The notes under the pieces are model-generated. The model was not told the origin of the DNA. It did no database searches and saw only the letters and a list, made by a program, of their open reading frames with translations. DNA of 64,000 nucleotides from Devosia sp. 2618. GTDB lineage: Bacteria; Pseudomonadota; Alphaproteobacteria; Rhizobiales; Devosiaceae. A program made the translations under genes and the position numbers. Numbering within the stretch: the stretch's first letter is position 1; every line of letters starts with the position of its first letter. Of the stretch, positions 33,094 through 41,707 are shown in pieces. The stretch is from NCBI RefSeq assembly GCF_040546815.1, contig NZ_JBEPOO010000001.1:3162001-3226000 (forward strand), given 5' to 3'.

Positions 33094-34484
33094 TGGACAT
33101 GGTTCTCGTAGGCGAAATCCTCGCCGTCCTGATGTTCTTCGGGGTCATCACCGTGCTGCTGCTCGGCTTCCCCGTGGCGTTCAGCCTCGCCGGAACGGCA
33201 CTGTTCTTTGCCGCCATCGGCATGATCTTCGGCATCTTCGATCCATCCAATTTCGGCGCGATAGCGGGCCGATTCGTGGGCTTCATGACCAATGAAGTGC
33301 TGGTGGCGGTGCCGCTGTTCATCTTCATGGGCATCGCCCTGCAACGCTCAGGCCTTGCCGAGCAATTGCTTGTCACCATGGGCAAGCTGTTCGGCAATCT
33401 GCGTGGCGGTCTCGGTATTTCGGTCATCATCGTGGGAGCGCTGCTCGCCACCTCGACCGGTGTGGTCGGCGCGACCGTGGTCACCATGGGCCTGATCTCG
33501 CTGCCTGCGATGATGCGGGCAGGCTATGATCCAAAGCTGGCCGCTGGCGTTATCTGCGCATCGGGCACGCTGGGGCAGATCATTCCGCCATCGACCGTGA
33601 TGATTTTCATGGGCGACATGCTGGCTGGCATCAATGCGCAGGTGCAGATGAGCCAGGGCAATTTTGCGCCCGATCCGGTTTCGGTGGGCTCGCTTTTTGC
33701 CGGGGCCGTGTTCCCCAGCATGGTGCTGATCGCGCTTTATCTCGGCTGGATGATCTTTAACGCGATTTTCAACGGCAAGGCCGCTCCGGCTACCCCGGTT
33801 CCGCTCGAAGAACGCGGCACTCTGCTGCGTGAAGTGTTCAGCGCACTCGTGCCGCCACTGATGCTGATGCTGGCCGTGCTCGGCTCAATCCTGACCGGCA
33901 TTGCCACGCCGACTGAAGGCGCGTCGGTGGGTGCTGTCGGCGCGTTGATCCTGACGGCAGTCAAAGGCAAGCTCAACTTCAGCATGCTGCGTGAAGTCTG
34001 CATCGCCACCGCCACGATCACCTCCATGGTGTTCATCCTGCTGTTCGGCGCGGCGCTGTTTGCCATCGTCTTCCGCATCATGGGTGGCGAGAACCTGGTG
34101 CACGAATTCCTCGTCAACATGCCAGGCGGCGCAGTGGGCGCAACCATCGTGGTCATGCTGATCATGTTCGTGCTGGGCTTTATCCTCGACACGTTCGAGA
34201 TCATCTTCATCGTCGTGCCGATCACCGCTCCGGTGCTGCTGGCGCTTGGTGTCGATCCGGTCTGGCTCGGCGTTGCGGTGGCGGTGAACCTGCAGACCAG
34301 TTTCATGACGCCGCCCTTCGGCTTCTCGCTGCTCTACCTGCGCAGCGTGGCACCGGCCAAGGTCACGACCGGCATGATGTATCGCGGGGCCTTCCCCTTT
34401 GTGATCCTGCAACTGGTCGCGCTCGGATTGTTGTTCGTTTTCCCCGAACTCGCCACCTGGCTGCCAAAGCAGCTCTATGGCTAG
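33093..34484 (+). CDS. dctM: TRAP transporter large permease (DctM)
   Basis: This 463-residue multi-span protein is the transport channel of a TRAP system that uses a sodium or proton gradient. Family marks are FIFMGIALQRSGLAEQLL, GGLGISVIIVGALLATSTGVVGATVVTMGLISLPAM, ASGTLGQIIPPSTVMIFMGD, GAVGALILT and LGFILDTFEIIFIVVPI, then NLQTSFMTPPFGFSLLYLRSVAP. There are about 12-13 membrane segments. ATG 33093 uses the last base of the dctQ stop. No binding protein adjoins; dctP lies 2.4 kb downstream beyond a two-component system. Confidence 0.93.
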   Translation: MDMVLVGEILAVLMFFGVITVLLLGFPVAFSLAGTALFFAAIGMIFGIFDPSNFGAIAGRFVGFMTNEVLVAVPLFIFMGIALQRSGLAEQLLVTMGKLFGNLRGGLGISVIIVGALLATSTGVVGATVVTMGLISLPAMMRAGYDPKLAAGVICASGTLGQIIPPSTVMIFMGDMLAGINAQVQMSQGNFAPDPVSVGSLFAGAVFPSMVLIALYLGWMIFNAIFNGKAAPATPVPLEERGTLLREVFSALVPPLMLMLAVLGSILTGIATPTEGASVGAVGALILTAVKGKLNFSMLREVCIATATITSMVFILLFGAALFAIVFRIMGGENLVHEFLVNMPGGAVGATIVVMLIMFVLGFILDTFEIIFIVVPITAPVLLALGVDPVWLGVAVAVNLQTSFMTPPFGFSLLYLRSVAPAKVTTGMMYRGAFPFVILQLVALGLLFVFPELATWLPKQLYG

Positions 34485-34506
34485 GATGTGAGCGACTGAA
34501 AATACG

Positions 34507-34534
34507 AAGGCCCGGAGGAAACTCCGGGCCTTTT
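34507..34534 (+). terminator. Terminator after dctM
   Basis: AAGGCCCGGAG (34507-34517), GAAA tetraloop, CTCCGGGCCTT (34522-34532), then more T. A strong intrinsic terminator 22 bases past the dctM stop. The response regulator gene ends nearby on the other strand. Confidence 0.85.
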
Positions 34535-34582
34535 GCTTTGTCCTCTCAACGCATCCAAGCGAACAACGTCAGCGCCTTGGCG

Positions 34583-35233
34583 CTAGTCGTCCGGACCGCC
34601 GATCAGGCCGTTGTCGATTACGTAGCGCGTCAGGCCAGCGGTGGTGGCGATGCCCAGCTTTTTCTTGATGTGTTTGCGGTGCGTTTCGACGGTGCGGACC
34701 GAGATATCGAGTTCGACTGCCACGTCCTTGTTGGACCGCCCGCGCGCGAGCAGGAACAGCACGGTCTGCTCGCGGGTGGTCAAGGGCATGTCGGCGGCGG
34801 CCTTGGCGTTTTTCTGCAGGATCGCGCTGGTCACGCCGGAGGAGAAATAGGTGCCACCACCTGCCACCGTTTCGATGGCGGCGATGATCTCGCTGGTCGA
34901 GACGTCCTTGAGGATATAGCCCGATGCGCCATACATGACGGCGGTCGAGATATATTCGCGACTATCGTGCATCGAGAGCATCAGCAGCCGCGCGCGCGGC
35001 AGGCGTTCGCGGAACAATTCGATGGCGTCGAGGCCGCTCAGTTCAGGCATATTGATATCGAGCATCACCACATCGGGTTGCTCGGTCTCGGCCAGATCGA
35101 GCGCCGCCCGCGCCGAGCCCACGGCGCCCGCCACGGTGATGTGCTCGAAGGTCTCGATCACCGAGCGAATGCCTTCGAGAACCAGAGGGTGGTCATCACA
35201 AATGATGACGCGGATCTGCCGGTTTGTGGTCAT
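34583..35233 (-). CDS. NarL/FixJ-family response regulator
   Basis: This 216-residue protein has a receiver domain with the acidic DD (13-14) and phospho-acceptor Asp59 in DVVMLDINMP, the switch Ser in LLMLSMHD and Lys in YILKDVS. The LuxR-type helix-turn-helix is LTTREQTVLFLLARGRSNKDVAVELDISVRTVETHRKHIKKKLG. The start overlaps the stop of the kinase gene by four bases. It probably binds the TACCCAkTACTACG sites in front of dctQM and of the kinase/dctP pair. Confidence 0.92.
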   Translation of the reverse strand: MTTNRQIRVIICDDHPLVLEGIRSVIETFEHITVAGAVGSARAALDLAETEQPDVVMLDINMPELSGLDAIELFRERLPRARLLMLSMHDSREYISTAVMYGASGYILKDVSTSEIIAAIETVAGGGTYFSSGVTSAILQKNAKAAADMPLTTREQTVLFLLARGRSNKDVAVELDISVRTVETHRKHIKKKLGIATTAGLTRYVIDNGLIGGPDD

Positions 35234-36612
35234 GCCGGCACCGCCTCTGGTTGCTGGGTGATGTAAATGGTCTTGGGCAGGCGCGCCCGCAGCGTCGTGC
35301 CGGAGGCCGAGGTGCGGACATCCAGCGAGCCGCCGAAATGCTCCATGCGCTCCTGCATGTTGCGCAAGCCCAGCCCGCTAAAGGCGCGCTTCTGCTTGCG
35401 CTCGGCAAAGCCCTGACCATCGTCCTCGATCAGCAGTTGAACGCCACCGCCGCTGCTGGTGACGACGATACGGACATGGCTGGCCCGGGCATGGCGTTCG
35501 ATATTGGTCAACGCCTCCTGCGCGACGCGATAGAGCGCGGTGCGGGCACCCGACAGGATAACATTCTTGAACGCGACGGCCTTCATTTCGACGGGCACGC
35601 CGGTGCGTTCGGTAAAACCATCCGCCAGCGCCTCGAGCGCCGCAGACAGACCCAGATCGTCGAGCATGCCGGGGCGCAGATTGTGCGACATGCGCCGCAC
35701 TTCCTTGATGGCATTGTTGAGCCCGCTGGCGCCGCGCTCGATAACGCTCGAAACATCATCGGCCCCAGATTTCACCTTCACCGCTGCCACGTCGAGCATG
35801 TAGCGCGCCGCCACCATGGATTGGGAAATGCCGTCATGCAGTTCGCGGGCGATGCGGGCGCGTTCTTCCTCCTGCGCGTCGATAATGCGTTGGGTGAGTT
35901 CCTTGAGCCGCGTATCGGCAAGGCGCCGCTCGCGCATGGTGATGAACAGACCAACCAGAAACACGCCCAAGACGCTGGGCAGCGTGATCGCCGTCACGAT
36001 GACGAACGTGTCGTTGATGTGGGAGCGCAAATCGGCTTCGGCGGCGGCGGTCTGGGCGAAGACATCGTCGAGATAAACGCCGGTGCCGAGCATCCAGCCC
36101 CATTTTTCGAGGCCCACCGCGAAGGAGAGTTTGTCAGCGACAACGCCGGCCGAGGGCTTTTCCCACTTGTACTGATGCAGGCCGCCGCCTTCTTTGCCGC
36201 GCGCGATCAGGTTGGCGATGGCGCGGTTGCCATCGGGGTCCTGCATGTCGATCCAGTTGACGCCGTGGCGGAAACTCTGGCGCGGGTGGACGATGTTCAC
36301 GCCGTCAAAATCATAGGCGAAGAAATAGCCATCCGGGCCGTAATCGAGATCGGACAGGATGACCCGCACCTTCTGCTTGGCATCCTCGTCATCGGCATCG
36401 GCGTCGTCATAGATCGCCGCAATGGCCGAGATCGCCATATTGGTGAGGTTGAGCAGTTCCTGCTCCTTGGCCTTGAGCAGATTGCGCTCGAAGGTCGCGA
36501 TGCTGGCGCGGGCCAGCATGGTGGACTGCGACGTGACCAGCACAGTGATGACCGCGATCGCCACCACAAGCGGCAGGATCGCCAAAGCCAGAATCTTCTG
36601 CCTCAGGTTCAT
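35230..36612 (-). CDS. Membrane sensor histidine kinase with Cache domain (HisKA_3)
   Basis: The 460-residue kinase has a first span (ILALAILPLVVAIAVITVLV), a periplasmic single Cache domain (about 30-195; DGYFFAYDFDGVNIVHPRQ and GWMLGTGVYLDDVF are typical), a second span (TFVIVTAITLPSVLGVFLVGLFI), then HisKA_3 with ARELHDGISQSMVAARYML and an HATPase_c domain with NIERHARASHV, DDGQGF and GLGLRNMQERM. Cache domains often bind carboxylates. The position beside TRAP genes suggests it senses the transported acid. A GTG 12 bases upstream is an alternative start. It is divergent from dctP. Confidence 0.9.
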   Translation of the reverse strand: MNLRQKILALAILPLVVAIAVITVLVTSQSTMLARASIATFERNLLKAKEQELLNLTNMAISAIAAIYDDADADDEDAKQKVRVILSDLDYGPDGYFFAYDFDGVNIVHPRQSFRHGVNWIDMQDPDGNRAIANLIARGKEGGGLHQYKWEKPSAGVVADKLSFAVGLEKWGWMLGTGVYLDDVFAQTAAAEADLRSHINDTFVIVTAITLPSVLGVFLVGLFITMRERRLADTRLKELTQRIIDAQEEERARIARELHDGISQSMVAARYMLDVAAVKVKSGADDVSSVIERGASGLNNAIKEVRRMSHNLRPGMLDDLGLSAALEALADGFTERTGVPVEMKAVAFKNVILSGARTALYRVAQEALTNIERHARASHVRIVVTSSGGGVQLLIEDDGQGFAERKQKRAFSGLGLRNMQERMEHFGGSLDVRTSASGTTLRARLPKTIYITQQPEAVPA

Positions 36613-36669
36613 TGGTGTCCACACCTCTCCTCAAGCGCCAGTCTAGCACACCGGCGGACGGCACCTCTG

Positions 36670-36683
36670 CGTAGTAATGGGTA
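36670..36683 (-). promoter_or_regulatory. Tandem heptamer TACCCAT-TACTACG between kinase and dctP
   Basis: On the minus strand the 14-mer matches the site upstream of dctQM at 13 of 14 positions. It lies 58 bases before the kinase start and about 170 bases before dctP. It also appears as two GTAG units ten bases apart on the plus strand. Confidence 0.5.
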
Positions 36684-36852
36684 GCTCTTAATCAGAAAAC
36701 CCCAGTCATCCCGCACGAGCGCTGGACAGTCAAAAGCTGCATGGGTTCTTTAGCGCCAACGCGAAAGCGTCTCCGCGGCCGAACTGGGGGCACGCGGTGG
36801 GGAGCACCTCAGAACGATTGAATCGTTCATCAACTATGTCTGGGAGGACAGC

Positions 36853-37950
36853 ATGAAGAGACGCGAATTCTTCAAGTCGGCTTCGGTCGCCACCATCGGC
36901 GCGGCAGCCGCCACGGCTCTTGCTACGCCCGCCATTGCGCAGGGCAATTACAACTGGCGCATGGTCACGACCTGGCCAAAGAACTTCCCCGGTCCGGGCG
37001 TTGGCGCACAGCGCCTGGCCGACCGCATTACCAAAGCCTCGGGCGGCCGCCTCAACATTCAGGTTTTCGCCGCTGGCGAAATGGTGCCCGGCCTGCAGGC
37101 CCTGGACGCTGTGATCGACGGCTCGGCCGAAATGAGCCACGGCGCATCCTATTACTGGCAGAACAAGGCGCAGGGCCTCTCGTTCTTCAGCGGCGTGCCA
37201 TTCGGCATGACCAGCCGCGAACTGACCGGCTGGGTGCGCTATCTCGGCGGCCAGGAAGTCTGGGACGAAACCTATGACCAGTTCGGCCTGCAGGGCTTCC
37301 TCGCTGGCGATACCGGTACGCAGGCTGGCGGCTGGTTCAAGAACGAGCTGACCGGGCTTTCCTCGCTGCAGGGTCTGCGCTTCCGCACACCGGGCCTTGG
37401 CGGTCAGGTCTGGGCCAAGCTGGGCGCTTCGGTTACCAATCTCGCGGCTGGCGAAATCTTTGCTGCTCTGCAATCTGGCACGCTCGACGCAGCCGAGTTC
37501 ATCGGCCCCTATAACGATCTCGCACTGGGCTTCCACCAGATCACCAAGAACTACTATTTCCCGAGCTTTATCGAGCCGGGTCTGGCGTTCGAGCTGGTGG
37601 TCGACAAGGCAAAATACCAGTCGCTGCCAGAAGACCTGCAGGCACTGGTCAAGGACATCTGTCAGGCCGAATACGATCAGGTTGCCGCCGACTTTGCCGC
37701 CAACGATCCGCGCGCCCTCCAGGCGCTGGTCAACGAGCATGGCGTGCAGATCCGCCAGTTCCCCGAGGAAATCCTCGAAGCCGGCGCCAAGGCATCGGTG
37801 GAACTGCTCAGCGAAATCCGCGAAGGCGGCGACGCGCTGACCAAAAAGACCGCCGAGAGCTTCATCGCGGCCTTCAATATCGTCCGCCAGAAGACCGATG
37901 GCACCGACTCCCTGTTCCTCCGCGCCCGCGAAAAGTACTTCACCCTCTAA
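36853..37950 (+). CDS. dctP: TRAP transporter solute-binding protein (DctP, TakP-like)
   Basis: This 365-residue periplasmic protein starts with a twin-arginine-like signal, KRREFFKSASVATIGAAAATALATPAIAQ. The mature part, YNWRMVTTWPKNFPGPGVGAQRLADRITKASGGRLNIQVFAAGEMVPGLQALDAVIDGSAEMSHGASYYW, RFRTPGLGGQVWAKLGAS and GSL-like SGTLDAAEFIGPYNDLALGFHQ, resembles the alpha-keto-acid-binding TakP subgroup, including the Arg that clamps the carboxylate. It should serve DctQM encoded at 32536-34484. A two-component system splits the set, which is unusual. The transcript ends at a terminator at 37977. Confidence 0.9.
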   Translation: MKRREFFKSASVATIGAAAATALATPAIAQGNYNWRMVTTWPKNFPGPGVGAQRLADRITKASGGRLNIQVFAAGEMVPGLQALDAVIDGSAEMSHGASYYWQNKAQGLSFFSGVPFGMTSRELTGWVRYLGGQEVWDETYDQFGLQGFLAGDTGTQAGGWFKNELTGLSSLQGLRFRTPGLGGQVWAKLGASVTNLAAGEIFAALQSGTLDAAEFIGPYNDLALGFHQITKNYYFPSFIEPGLAFELVVDKAKYQSLPEDLQALVKDICQAEYDQVAADFAANDPRALQALVNEHGVQIRQFPEEILEAGAKASVELLSEIREGGDALTKKTAESFIAAFNIVRQKTDGTDSLFLRAREKYFTL

Positions 37951-37976
37951 AAGGCCTTTTCGCAGACGCCACTCAG

Positions 37977-38004
37977 AAGCCCGGGCCTTGTGTCCGGGCT
38001 TTTT
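37977..38004 (+). terminator. Terminator after dctP
   Basis: AAGCCCGG (37977-37984) and CCGGGCTT (37994-38001) with a 9-base loop, then TTT. Intrinsic terminator 27 bases after the stop. Confidence 0.8.
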
Positions 38005-38176
38005 CTGTCTCAAGCAAAACCGCATTTGAAAGCAAATTTCGCACATCGAAGCAAAAACGACAGGGAAAAGCGCGGTGCGCCATCAAATCGCCGTCACCGT
38101 GTAAATTTCTTACGTGATCTGTGCCTGTGGCTCTGCTAATTGACGAGCCTAGCCTTCTCTATCGTGAGTCCGACCG

Positions 38177-39634
38177 TTGCGTGTCTTTGCTGCTGCCCTT
38201 GCTACCGAAACCAACACGTTTTCTCCCATCGCGGTCGACAAACGTGCGTTCGAGGCGTCGCTTTATGCCCGACCGGGCGAGCATCCGGTTACCCCGACAT
38301 TGTGCACTGCGCCGATCACTGTGGGCCGCGAAGTGTGCGCGCGCGAGGGCTGGCTGCTGATCGAGGGAAGCGCCAGCTGGGCCGATCCGGCGGGGCTGGT
38401 GGCGCGCTCGACCTATGAAGAACTACGCGACGAGATTTTGGGCCAGCTGCGCGCGGCCATGCCGGTCGATGGCGTAGTGCTGGGGTTGCACGGCGCGATG
38501 GTGGCGCAGGGTTATGACGATCCGGAAGGCGATTTTCTGAGCCGCGTGCGCGACATTGTCGGGCCCGACATCGTGGTCTGCGCCGAGCTTGATCCGCATA
38601 GCCATCTGACGCGCAAGCGCGTTGCGGCAGCAGACTTTTTCGTGGCGTTCAAAGAGTTTCCGCATACCGATTTCGTCGATCGGGCGCGCGACCTCTGGGA
38701 CATTGCGGTGCGGGCGATCAAAAAGGAAATCGCGCCGGTGATGTCGGTGTTTGATTGCCGCATGATCGATGTGTTTCCAACCTCCAAGCAACCGATGCGC
38801 GGTTTTGTCGACAGGCTCTTTGCGCTTGAAAAATCGACGCCGGGGCTGCTGTCGCTATCGGTGATCCACGGTTTCATGGCCGGCGACGTGCCCGAAATGG
38901 GCACCAAGGTGATTGCCGTCACCGACAACCGGGCCGCCGAAGGCGCAGCGCTGGCCGAAAAGCTGGGGCGAGAGCTGTTTGATCTACGCGGCACCTTCAT
39001 GGTGAGCCTGGTTGATGAAAAGGCCGCCGTCGAAGCCGCCTTGGCCGCGCCGCGCGGGCCGGTGGTGATCGCCGACGTGTGGGACAATCCGGGCGGCGGC
39101 ACAGCGGGCGATGCGACCGTGGTGCTGGCCGAATTGATCGCGCGTGGCGTGACCGACGTGGCCGTTGGCACGATCTGGGACCCGATTGCGGTGCAGATCT
39201 GCATGGCCGCCGGCGAAGGCGCGAAAATCCCGCTGCGGTTCGGCGCCAAATCGGCGCCGCTGACCGGCGATCCAATCGACAAGGTGGTGACAGTGAAGCG
39301 CGTCGTCGAGAATGCCGAAATGCGGTTTGGCGAAAGCTATGCGCCGTTCGGCGACGCCGCCTGGATCAGCTTTGATGGCATAGACGTGATCCTCAATTCG
39401 ACGCGGGCGCAGAGCTTTGATCCGTCGCTATTTTCAGCGATGGGGATCGATCCGCAGAGCCGCAAGATCCTGCTGATCAAGTCGACCAACCATTTCTATG
39501 ACTCGTTCTCAAAAATTGCCGCCGAGATCATCTATTGCGCGGCGGGCAAGCCCTACCCCAATACGCCTGCGACGACGCCCTATCGCAAGGCGCCGCGTGA
39601 TATCTGGCCGATGGTAGAGAACCCTTGGGGGTAA
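38177..39634 (+). CDS. M81-family metallopeptidase (MlrC/microcystinase C-like)
   Basis: This 485-residue protein matches the M81/MlrC family: RVFAAALATETNTFSPI at the start, VLGLHGAMVAQGYDDPEGDFLSRVRDIVGPDIVVCAELDPHSHLT with Asp and His metal ligands, FKEFPHTDF, and VVIADVWDNPGGGTAGDATVVL. MlrC finishes degradation of cyclic peptide microcystins; most homologues act on unknown small peptides or amides. I keep the TTG at 38177 because the family begins at this point and no in-frame ATG lies nearby. It is a lone gene between a dctP terminator and a convergent operon. Confidence 0.82.
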   Translation: MRVFAAALATETNTFSPIAVDKRAFEASLYARPGEHPVTPTLCTAPITVGREVCAREGWLLIEGSASWADPAGLVARSTYEELRDEILGQLRAAMPVDGVVLGLHGAMVAQGYDDPEGDFLSRVRDIVGPDIVVCAELDPHSHLTRKRVAAADFFVAFKEFPHTDFVDRARDLWDIAVRAIKKEIAPVMSVFDCRMIDVFPTSKQPMRGFVDRLFALEKSTPGLLSLSVIHGFMAGDVPEMGTKVIAVTDNRAAEGAALAEKLGRELFDLRGTFMVSLVDEKAAVEAALAAPRGPVVIADVWDNPGGGTAGDATVVLAELIARGVTDVAVGTIWDPIAVQICMAAGEGAKIPLRFGAKSAPLTGDPIDKVVTVKRVVENAEMRFGESYAPFGDAAWISFDGIDVILNSTRAQSFDPSLFSAMGIDPQSRKILLIKSTNHFYDSFSKIAAEIIYCAAGKPYPNTPATTPYRKAPRDIWPMVENPWG

Positions 39635-39659
39635 GCCCTCCCCCACAATGGGAGAGGGC
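39635..39659. terminator. Hairpin between the convergent M81 and hexosaminidase genes
   Basis: GCCCTC (39635-39640) pairs with GAGGGC (39654-39659), and inner CCC with GGG, around CACAAT. It is placed to stop transcription from both sides; T-runs are absent. Confidence 0.45.
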
Positions 39660-39672
39660 AGAAGCATCAGCG

Positions 39673-41685
39673 TTATTCCGCTGACCAGTTGCCGTACATG
39701 ATGGGCATGGTGCCGACGAGGGCTTTGAAGCGGTCCCAGCTTTTGCGTTCCGGCAGGGTCCAGCCGGCTTCGGCGATGGCCGAAAGGCGCGGGAAGACCA
39801 GTCGGTCAAAGATGGCGCGGTCGGTCATCGACTCGCTCCAGATGCAGGCCTGCACGCCAAGCAGATGCTCGAGACCGTTTTCGGAGAACCCAGTGCGGGC
39901 TTCGAACTCATAGGTTTCCTGCGGGCCCGACCAGCCTGCCCAACCGGCGCCGGGTTCGGCCCAGGCAACGCCATTGGCCATGTCGAGATAGTAGCGCTGG
40001 CCGGGCGAGACGACGATGTCGAAGCCGCGTTCGGCGAGGGCGGCGTTGATCTCCACATTGCGCCAACCGATGACGAAGGACTTGTCCTTGTCGACCGCAT
40101 CGCCATGGGCTGCTTCTTCCCAGCCGCCAGTGATGGCGCCCTTTGACGAAATGTAATCGTGCACGCGGCGGATGAAGGCGGCTTGGATCAGGGCGGTTGG
40201 TGAGCCCTCGATCTCGTCGGCGCCGTCGTGATTGCCGAGCTGGTTGAACTGGGCCTCGTGCTTTTTGCGCATTTGCGGGCCAGCCAGCTTTTCGATCATG
40301 TCGAGCGCCAGCGGCGAGCCGGACCACGCGGCCAGCGGCACTTCGTCGGCGCCGACATGAAAAATGCCGGCGGGGAACAGTTCAAGCACCTCGTCGACCA
40401 CGGTCTGGACGAATTCATAGACCGGCTCATAAGCAGGATTGAGGCTGTTATTGGGGAAGCCCTGCACCGATTGATATTCGCCGGTTTCGGCCGGATCGCG
40501 CAGATGCGGCAGCGCCTGTAGCGCGGCGTAGAAGTGGCCCGGCATGTCGATTTCGGGAATGACCGTGATGGCCAAAGTGTCGGCGAGAGCAACGATCTGA
40601 CGGATGACGTTCTTGGAATAGTAGCCGCCGGTTGGCTGCGGCCCAGAGCCCAGCAGTGGCGGCAGCGCCTTGCCGTGACCGCGCCATGCGCCGATTTCGG
40701 TGAGCTGCGGGTAGGCGTCGATCTCGACGCGCCAGGCTTCGTCTTCGCTCAAGTGCCAGTGGAACTTGTTGAGCTTGTTCCACGCCATCAGCTTGAGCAG
40801 GCGACTGACTTCGGCGCCGGAATAGAACTGGCGCGCCACATCGAGATGGCAGCCACGATAGGTGAAGCCCGGCTCGTCGGTGATAGTGCCGCCAGTGGGG
40901 AAAATGAAGGTTTGCGGATATTGCCTGGCGCCGCGCAGGATCTGTCCGAGCGTCACCAGACCATAGAACATGCCCTGCCGCGTGGTGGCCGATACGACCA
41001 CGCTATCGTCGGCAAAGGCGACTTCATAGGCCTCGGCGGCAAGGCCATCCTGATAACGGATAGCGACCGGCAGGCCGGCTTCCGACGCAGGGCGCACCAG
41101 ACCCTCGACGGCAAACAGATCATCGACGAGAGCGGCAAAGGCTGCGGCGGCGCGGCCGGCATCGGTACCTTCGGGCTTGAGGTCGAGGCCGGGAGGAGCC
41201 GTGCGGGCGCCGGTGGTGGCGACTGACTTGGGCCATGGAATGATCGATACCGGAACCGGGGCCTTGGCAGGAATGGGGAATTTGACCGTGCCTTTGAGCA
41301 GCGGCGAATTGTGGCCCTTGCCCTTGGTTGGCGCGGTCGGCAGCGAGACCGTGCTGCCGTCCTTGAGCACGACATAGCCGGTATTGGCGCCGTCGCTCCA
41401 GTGGCGCAAGCCATAGGACAGGCCGCGCGCAATCGAGGTCCAGGTCTGGCCCGGCTGCAGCACGAAACCCTCTGGCGGCGCGATCAGCGTGTGGTTGGAG
41501 AGGCGCTTGATCAGGCGGCCGTTTTCCAGCGTTGCATGCGGATCAACGCGCGCCGGACCCGAAAAGCCAAGCTGGAAATCGCTGACCGGCTCATCGCCCG
41601 TATTGGTCAGCTCGATGCCATAGCCAAGCGGCTCGCCATCGGCGGCAGGGGTCCAGGTGGTGACGAGAGAAAAAGACAGGGGCAT
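39673..41685 (-). CDS. Beta-N-acetylhexosaminidase (GH20)
   Basis: The 670-residue enzyme removes terminal GlcNAc or GalNAc. The GH20 barrel begins around residue 280: YRGCHLDVARQFY, FHWHLSEDEAWRVEIDAYPQLTEIGAWRGHG, VIPEIDMPGHFYAAL, and the catalytic Asp-Glu pair in FHVGADEVPLAAW, then CIWSE. The first 120 residues are a separate beta-rich domain and the next 130 the GH20 N-terminal domain. There is no signal peptide, so it works in the cytoplasm on imported oligosaccharides. It is the last gene of the six-gene ABC-RpiR operon, which supports chitobiose or a muropeptide-derived sugar as substrate. Confidence 0.92.
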   Translation of the reverse strand: MPLSFSLVTTWTPAADGEPLGYGIELTNTGDEPVSDFQLGFSGPARVDPHATLENGRLIKRLSNHTLIAPPEGFVLQPGQTWTSIARGLSYGLRHWSDGANTGYVVLKDGSTVSLPTAPTKGKGHNSPLLKGTVKFPIPAKAPVPVSIIPWPKSVATTGARTAPPGLDLKPEGTDAGRAAAAFAALVDDLFAVEGLVRPASEAGLPVAIRYQDGLAAEAYEVAFADDSVVVSATTRQGMFYGLVTLGQILRGARQYPQTFIFPTGGTITDEPGFTYRGCHLDVARQFYSGAEVSRLLKLMAWNKLNKFHWHLSEDEAWRVEIDAYPQLTEIGAWRGHGKALPPLLGSGPQPTGGYYSKNVIRQIVALADTLAITVIPEIDMPGHFYAALQALPHLRDPAETGEYQSVQGFPNNSLNPAYEPVYEFVQTVVDEVLELFPAGIFHVGADEVPLAAWSGSPLALDMIEKLAGPQMRKKHEAQFNQLGNHDGADEIEGSPTALIQAAFIRRVHDYISSKGAITGGWEEAAHGDAVDKDKSFVIGWRNVEINAALAERGFDIVVSPGQRYYLDMANGVAWAEPGAGWAGWSGPQETYEFEARTGFSENGLEHLLGVQACIWSESMTDRAIFDRLVFPRLSAIAEAGWTLPERKSWDRFKALVGTMPIMYGNWSAE

Positions 41686-41707
41686 GGAAGGTCTCTTTTA
41701 GTAAAGG

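Noticed and set aside
35224..36684. A 486-codon plus-strand frame
   Set aside because: Antisense to the sensor kinase, which has a full Cache-HisKA_3-HATPase order.
36730..38046. A 438-codon minus-strand frame
   Set aside because: Antisense to dctP; it runs across the dctP promoter and terminator and has no recognisable domain.
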